DNA of 54,114 nucleotides from NCBI GenBank assembly GCA_012729145.1, contig JAAYDT010000058.1, forward strand, positions 1 through 54,114, given 5' to 3'. The notes below the pieces were generated by a model. It was not told the DNA's origin and searched no databases. It was given only the letters and a program-made list of their open reading frames with translations. A program made the position numbers and the translations under genes. The stretch comes from Synergistaceae bacterium (GTDB lineage Bacteria > Synergistota > Synergistia > Synergistales > Thermovirgaceae). Shown piece by piece: positions 50,955 to 54,114 of the stretch; the first letter of the stretch is position 1; each line of letters opens with the position of its first letter.

Positions 50955-52148
50955 TCATTTCCTTTTCAGGAAACCAAGCGCTAGCCCCGACAGAAGGGCA
51001 GCGCCATCGGCCAGCACGGCCTCGTTGACTTTGAAATCCGGGCTGTGGTGCTGCGCATCGGTCCCTTTTGTGGGATCTCCCATACCAAGGAAGAAAAGGA
51101 TCCCGGGGATCTTCTGTTGATAGAAACTGAAATCCTCCGACCCCATCTCAATGGACATCTCCTCCAGAGCATCTTTGCCCACAAGATCGCCCGCCACCTC
51201 GACGAAAAGATCGACCAGTTCCCCGTTGTTCACTGTAACAGGATAAACCGGGATAAAGTCAACCTTGACGTCACACCTCATTGCAGCACCTATGCCCTCC
51301 CCTATCCTCTTGAGACGATCCGGTATTTCATCCCTGATCACCGGGCTGGTGGTCCTGAGGTTGCCGGAAAGACGGGCTTTCTCGGGGATAATGTTGGGTG
51401 CGGTACCACAGTCGATCGTCCCGACACTGAGAACTACCGCTTCCCTCGGATCCACTTCCCTGCTGACTATGGTCTGCGCCGTTGAGATCAGCGTGGCAGC
51501 TGCGATCGAGGGATCAACCGCTTCGTGGGGTCTGGACCCATGGCCACCCTTTCCCTTAACTTCGATCTCCCAGATGTCGGCCGAAGCCATTATGGGTCCC
51601 TTACGGAAACCCACTTTTCCCGCTTCGAGAGTGGCCCAGACGTGAAGACCGCAAATGGCGTCAACCCCGTCAAGTACCCCCTCGCTCACCAGCTGCTTTG
51701 CTCCTGAATGAATACCTGATTCTTCTCCTGGCTGAAAAATAAGTCGAACCGTTCCGGGAATATTGTCCTTGATCTTTGCCAAAACATGGGCAACTCCCAG
51801 AAGAATGGCCGCATGAGCGTCATGGCCACAGGCATGCATAACGCCCTCACATGAGGATCTCCAGGGCTCATCCACTGCCTCGTCAACGGGAAGAGCGTCA
51901 ATATCTGCCCGAATGGCGATCACAGGACCATTCGCCTTTCCTGTTATGTCGGCAGTGACTCCCGTACCGGTATTGTCGAACCCCCTGCGGATATTCTCAA
52001 ATCCCAGTCCGGAAAGGGTCGACTCTATAACCTTCGAGGTTCTTTCCTCCTTCCAGGAAAGCTCGGGATGAGCGTGGAAATCCCTTCGGTAGTCGATTAT
52101 TTTATCCTCGACACCTTTGACAAGATTACGGATCAATTCAAGGTCCAC
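50955..52148 (-). CDS. M20D amidohydrolase/peptidase (aminoacylase-like)
   Basis: The 397-residue enzyme has the M20 metal-site motifs IAIRADIDALPVDE, HACGHDAH, FQPGEESGIHSGAKQLV and QHHSPDF, and a dimerisation lid beginning around GKGGHGSRPHEAVDPSIAA. M20D enzymes hydrolyse N-acyl amino acids or small peptides; relatives include auxin-conjugate (indole-acetyl-amino acid) hydrolases. The GTG at 52148 has GGGGG eight bases upstream. It follows the transporter gene by 16 bases, so import and hydrolysis of one substrate class is likely. Expression of the pair would pass the attenuator at 53497-53607. Confidence 0.92.
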   Translation of the reverse strand: MDLELIRNLVKGVEDKIIDYRRDFHAHPELSWKEERTSKVIESTLSGLGFENIRRGFDNTGTGVTADITGKANGPVIAIRADIDALPVDEAVDEPWRSSCEGVMHACGHDAHAAILLGVAHVLAKIKDNIPGTVRLIFQPGEESGIHSGAKQLVSEGVLDGVDAICGLHVWATLEAGKVGFRKGPIMASADIWEIEVKGKGGHGSRPHEAVDPSIAAATLISTAQTIVSREVDPREAVVLSVGTIDCGTAPNIIPEKARLSGNLRTTSPVIRDEIPDRLKRIGEGIGAAMRCDVKVDFIPVYPVTVNNGELVDLFVEVAGDLVGKDALEEMSIEMGSEDFSFYQQKIPGILFFLGMGDPTKGTDAQHHSPDFKVNEAVLADGAALLSGLALGFLKRK

Positions 52149-52164
52149 GATGTACACCCCCTGT

Positions 52165-53346
52165 CTAGAAAAGCTTGACCAGAAATCCAGCCAGGAAAAC
52201 TGAAGCTATCGTAACGGTCGTAAACCCTGATACGAGCATCTTTGGAAGGATCCCTGTAAGCACGAACTCCCTTTCCTCAGGCGTCTCACCAACAGCATTT
52301 GCCACCTCCTGGGAAATAATGAAAGTCCCCGGAAAACCGAAAAGGCAGCAGACCCCTATGGCCAAAGACATCTCCCAGGAGTATTTGAAGAACCTGGAAG
52401 AGACCAGCGCGACAAGAACGATCCCTACAAGGGCGATCGCAAAAGAGGCCGCCACTGGAGTGATCAGAGACATTACCATCTCGGGTGTGGCCTTGTTCAG
52501 GCTCATGAATATCGGTACCAAAAGGGCGAAAAGAGCAAGCCCTGTGGCTTTTGCCTTGTCAAGGATCTGGTATTCCAGAAACCCTGCCTCGTAGAAAATG
52601 ATCCCGAAGAAGAGTGCCATAACGAAGCTGTTGATCACTCCGCCAAGAAGGTTCGCCACTGTCACAGCCAGCCAGCCGATCAGCATGGCTTTCATGATAA
52701 GAATGAAGGAGGTTTGAAGGTCTTTCGGAGTCTCCGGAAAGACCCTCCAGGCTGGCTTTTCTTCAACGGATGGTTTATCGGGATCCCTTTTTTCTTCGAT
52801 CTTCTTCCCACTTCTGAACTGCCCACGAAGACGGCATCCCTCCCTTGACAGGCAGAACGAGGCGATCGGCAGGCCGACGAAATTCTGCAGGACAAGCAGA
52901 AGAGTGAGGAATACGAGAACAGTATCAAGACCTTTTGCTTTTGCCGCTTCGCTCATTATGAGAGTTGCCACTACGCCGCCAGAGATCGGACCTGCTGCAG
53001 GCACCGCGAAATCTTTGCCTATAAGCGGTGATCCGATGATGAAAAGTGCTGCAGAAGCCGCAATGATGGCACCGAGTGCAATTATTACCGTTTTCCACTC
53101 TTCCTTGAGGTCTCTCAGTTTCATCAGTGTTCCCATGTGTATCATCAGCATGGGAATGAGAGCCAGGGCAAACTTGACTATCTGGGCATCCTCAAAGAGT
53201 GTTTTCGGTACGCCGAACCAGAAGCCGACCATGAATATTATCCCCGATACAAAAAGCATGGAGAAAACCGCTTTTGTCTTTTGTGCAACAAAATCTCCGA
53301 TCGCATAGACCAGAGCAATTACAAGAAGTGCTGTTACTGCGTTCAT
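52165..53346 (-). CDS. multi-spanning membrane protein, probable transporter
   Basis: The 393-residue protein has about ten membrane spans and a hydrophilic central loop (residues about 168-215, SREGCRLRGQFRSGKKIEEK). Symmetric halves with GPISGGVVATLIMSEA and CCLFGFPGTFIISQEVA resemble sodium/solute symporters such as GltS, but I cannot assign a family. GAGGAGGAG precedes the ATG. With the M20 enzyme it forms a two-gene operon behind a leader peptide rich in aromatic residues, so an aromatic amino acid, peptide or N-acyl derivative is the inferred substrate. Confidence 0.7.
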   Translation of the reverse strand: MNAVTALLVIALVYAIGDFVAQKTKAVFSMLFVSGIIFMVGFWFGVPKTLFEDAQIVKFALALIPMLMIHMGTLMKLRDLKEEWKTVIIALGAIIAASAALFIIGSPLIGKDFAVPAAGPISGGVVATLIMSEAAKAKGLDTVLVFLTLLLVLQNFVGLPIASFCLSREGCRLRGQFRSGKKIEEKRDPDKPSVEEKPAWRVFPETPKDLQTSFILIMKAMLIGWLAVTVANLLGGVINSFVMALFFGIIFYEAGFLEYQILDKAKATGLALFALLVPIFMSLNKATPEMVMSLITPVAASFAIALVGIVLVALVSSRFFKYSWEMSLAIGVCCLFGFPGTFIISQEVANAVGETPEEREFVLTGILPKMLVSGFTTVTIASVFLAGFLVKLF

Positions 53347-53443
53347 TTTCCACTCCTCCTCAAAATTGGGATTATCAACGGGACCTTCCCTGTTTCAGAT
53401 GCGGACATTTACCACCTCCCTGCGATCACAAAGGCTCTCCCCC

Positions 53444-53475
53444 AAAAAAAGGGAGGGACCTTCAAGGTCCCTCCC
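53444..53475 (-). terminator. strong terminator between the attenuator and the transporter gene
   Basis: GGGAGGGACCTT and AAGGTCCCTCCC form a 12-bp stem followed by seven T on the minus strand. It lies about 100 bases before the transporter start, so it must be overcome or bypassed for expression. Confidence 0.9.
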
Positions 53476-53496
53476 CGTCTGATCTGCCGCTGTGCC

Positions 53497-53607
53497 AAAA
53501 CAAAAGGGGCCTTGAAGTGAATCCCTAAAGGGATCCGCCTCCAAGGCCCCTGATCGCTAAAGTTTAAGCTGACCCAGGCTCCTCGAGGCAGACCATCATG
53601 GTCTGCC
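53497..53607 (-). promoter_or_regulatory. transcription attenuator with competing hairpins
   Basis: Read on the minus strand: region 1 GGCAGACCA (53607-53599) pairs with region 2 TGGTCTGCC (53595-53587). Region 2 (53594-53585) also pairs over 10 bases, two of them G-U, with region 3 GAGGCGGATC (53541-53532). Region 3 adjoins the arm GGGGCCTTG (53550-53542), which pairs with CAAGGCCCC (53514-53506) ahead of TTTTGTTTT. The 2:3 helix encloses the terminator arm in its loop and should block it. This is the 1:2, 2:3, 3:4 order of trp-type attenuators. No folding energies were computed. Confidence 0.72.
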
Positions 53608-53644
53608 AATAATAGAAAAACCCTGTTACAATCATCTTCTTCAC
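53564..53644 (-). CDS. 26-residue attenuator leader peptide with Phe-Phe-Tyr-Tyr-Trp
   Basis: A GTG at 53644 with GGAGG eight bases upstream opens 26 codons ending at TAA 53566-53564. The peptide starts MKKMIVTG, has FFYYWQTMM at positions 9-17 and ends EEPGSA. Region 1 of the attenuator begins inside the Trp codon (53608-53606), so a ribosome paused at the Tyr or Trp codons would cover region 1 and favour the 2:3 antiterminator. Too short for normal gene finding; the product itself is probably not functional. Confidence 0.72.
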   Translation of the reverse strand: MKKMIVTGFFYYWQTMMVCLEEPGSA

Positions 53645-53673
53645 AAGTGTTACCTCCGTAACAGATTAAAGGG

Positions 53674-53701
53674 ATTCTAACATTTGCTCAATATCTGTCA
53701 A
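53674..53701 (-). promoter_or_regulatory. sigma70-type promoter of the leader/transporter transcript
   Basis: On the minus strand TTGACA (53701-53696) and TAGAAT (53679-53674) are 16 bases apart. It lies in the last codons of ridA; the predicted start is about 10 bases before the leader's ribosome site. Confidence 0.7.
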
Positions 53702-54114
53702 TACCGGGGCCTTCCTTCGTATGGGGCTCTGACCGGGAAAACCCTTGTCTGCTCTCTCCAACGTCAACAGCAGCGACGGCATCCATCTCGATCTGGAAAC
53801 CGTAGTGAAGGTCCCTTGTAGGGACCACCACCCTGGCGGGTTTGTGGTCTCCAAAAAAGTCCGCGTAGACCTTGTTAACCCTGTCCCAGAGCACGATGTT
53901 CGAAACATATACCGTAACCCTGATAACTTTTCCCTTTCCGCTACCGGAAGCTTTCAGTACAGCTTCAAGGTTTGCCAGTACCCTCGCAGACTGCTCCTCT
54001 ATGGTCCCCAGCTGCTTCTCACCCGTCTTCGGGTCAATGGGCAGCTGCCCGGACACAAATACCAGGCCAGCGTGAACAACAGCCTGGGAGTAATGCCCCG
54101 AAGGCTCCGGGGCA
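53688..54114 (-). CDS. ridA: RidA family protein (5' part cut by window end)
   Basis: The open frame continues to the window edge, with APEPSGHYSQAVVHAGLVFVSGQLPIDPKTG, NLEAVLKASGSG, VIRVTVYVSNI, DFFGDHKPARVVVPTRDLHYGFQIEMDAVAAV, matching RidA (YjgF/YER057c/UK114), which hydrolyses reactive enamines made by PLP enzymes. Arg in PARVVV is the conserved substrate-binding residue. After the normal end the protein carries about 27 extra residues (DVGESRQGFSRSEPHTKEGP and more). A start at the GTG 54056 would remove the conserved N-terminus and is not used. The promoter of the next operon lies over its 3' end. Confidence 0.9.
   Translation of the reverse strand, partial: APEPSGHYSQAVVHAGLVFVSGQLPIDPKTGEKQLGTIEEQSARVLANLEAVLKASGSGKGKVIRVTVYVSNIVLWDRVNKVYADFFGDHKPARVVVPTRDLHYGFQIEMDAVAAVDVGESRQGFSRSEPHTKEGPGIDRY

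Noticed and set aside
53401-53700. T-box riboswitch upstream of the transporter
   Set aside because: No T-box sequence (AGGGTGGNACCGCG-like) was found; the leader ORF and pairing pattern fit ribosome-mediated attenuation.
1-54114. CRISPR arrays, insertion sequences, rRNA genes, prophage or attachment sites
   Set aside because: No regularly spaced repeats, transposase or integrase genes, or rRNA sequence were seen. The tRNA-Ser genes show no neighbouring integrase.

Overview
The window looks like the chromosome of a GC-rich, anaerobic, amino-acid- and peptide-fermenting bacterium, most probably a member of the Synergistota. This is inferred from gene content: glycine/betaine/sarcosine reductase component B, two complete branched-chain amino acid ABC transporters, TRAP and TAXI-TRAP transporters, a gamma-glutamyltransferase, an M20 amidohydrolase, aminotransferases, rubrerythrin and heavy use of GTG/TTG starts. 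No 16S gene or other decisive marker is present; an amino-acid-fermenting clostridial lineage is the main alternative. Two genes use an in-frame TGA as selenocysteine, so the host must carry Sec machinery elsewhere.

Layout. 1-1.1 kb: start of a P-type cation ATPase, tandem terminators and two tRNA-Ser genes, all on the minus strand. 1.1-8.8 kb (minus): grdE, grdB (selenoprotein) and grdX, then an AMP-forming acyl-CoA synthetase, an AMIN/BcsB-like envelope protein and tadA. A divergent CdaR/PucR-type regulator at 8.99 kb faces grdE across a region with an inverted repeat. 10.2-11.8 kb (minus): a WYL regulator and a secreted DUF4412-type protein. 12.0-15.2 kb (plus): a compact cassette of secreted protein, TRAP-type large permease, 47-residue membrane protein and M14-like deacylase. 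15.2-22.8 kb (plus): gamma-glutamyltransferase, then poly-gamma-glutamate synthesis genes pgsB, pgsC and a pgsW-like gene, overlapping a histidine kinase, response regulator and radical SAM protein. 22.8-27.1 kb (plus): an MFS permease and a TAXI-TRAP system.

27.2-32.0 kb: MscL with a zinc ribbon, a predicted PD-(D/E)XK protein, an EamA exporter, a frameshifted deoxyinosine-DNA glycosylase, a secreted selenocysteine MsrA and rubrerythrin. 32.2-37.0 kb (plus): the first Liv transporter. 37.1-39.7 kb: pRiA4b ORF-3-like, cupin, YczE-like and Mut7-C proteins. 39.8-43.5 kb (minus): class III aminotransferase, a GntR/FCD regulator with a palindrome in its own promoter, a second DUF4412-type protein and an OmpA-type lipid-independent envelope protein. 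43.7-48.4 kb (minus): the second Liv transporter, preceded by a small ORF. 48.5-52.1 kb: methyltransferase, IlvE, DUF488 protein and M20 amidohydrolase. 52.2-54.1 kb (minus): a multi-spanning transporter preceded by a leader-peptide attenuator, then RidA, cut by the window end.

Taken together, transporters import amino acids, peptides and carboxylates; M20, GGT and M14 enzymes free amino acids from conjugates; aminotransferases and Grd proteins ferment them; rubrerythrin and MsrA handle oxidative damage. The least expected element is the 53.44-53.70 kb leader: a sigma70-type promoter, a 26-codon ORF carrying Phe-Phe-Tyr-Tyr-Trp, and mutually exclusive RNA hairpins in the classic trp-type order, but placed in front of a transporter and an amidohydrolase.
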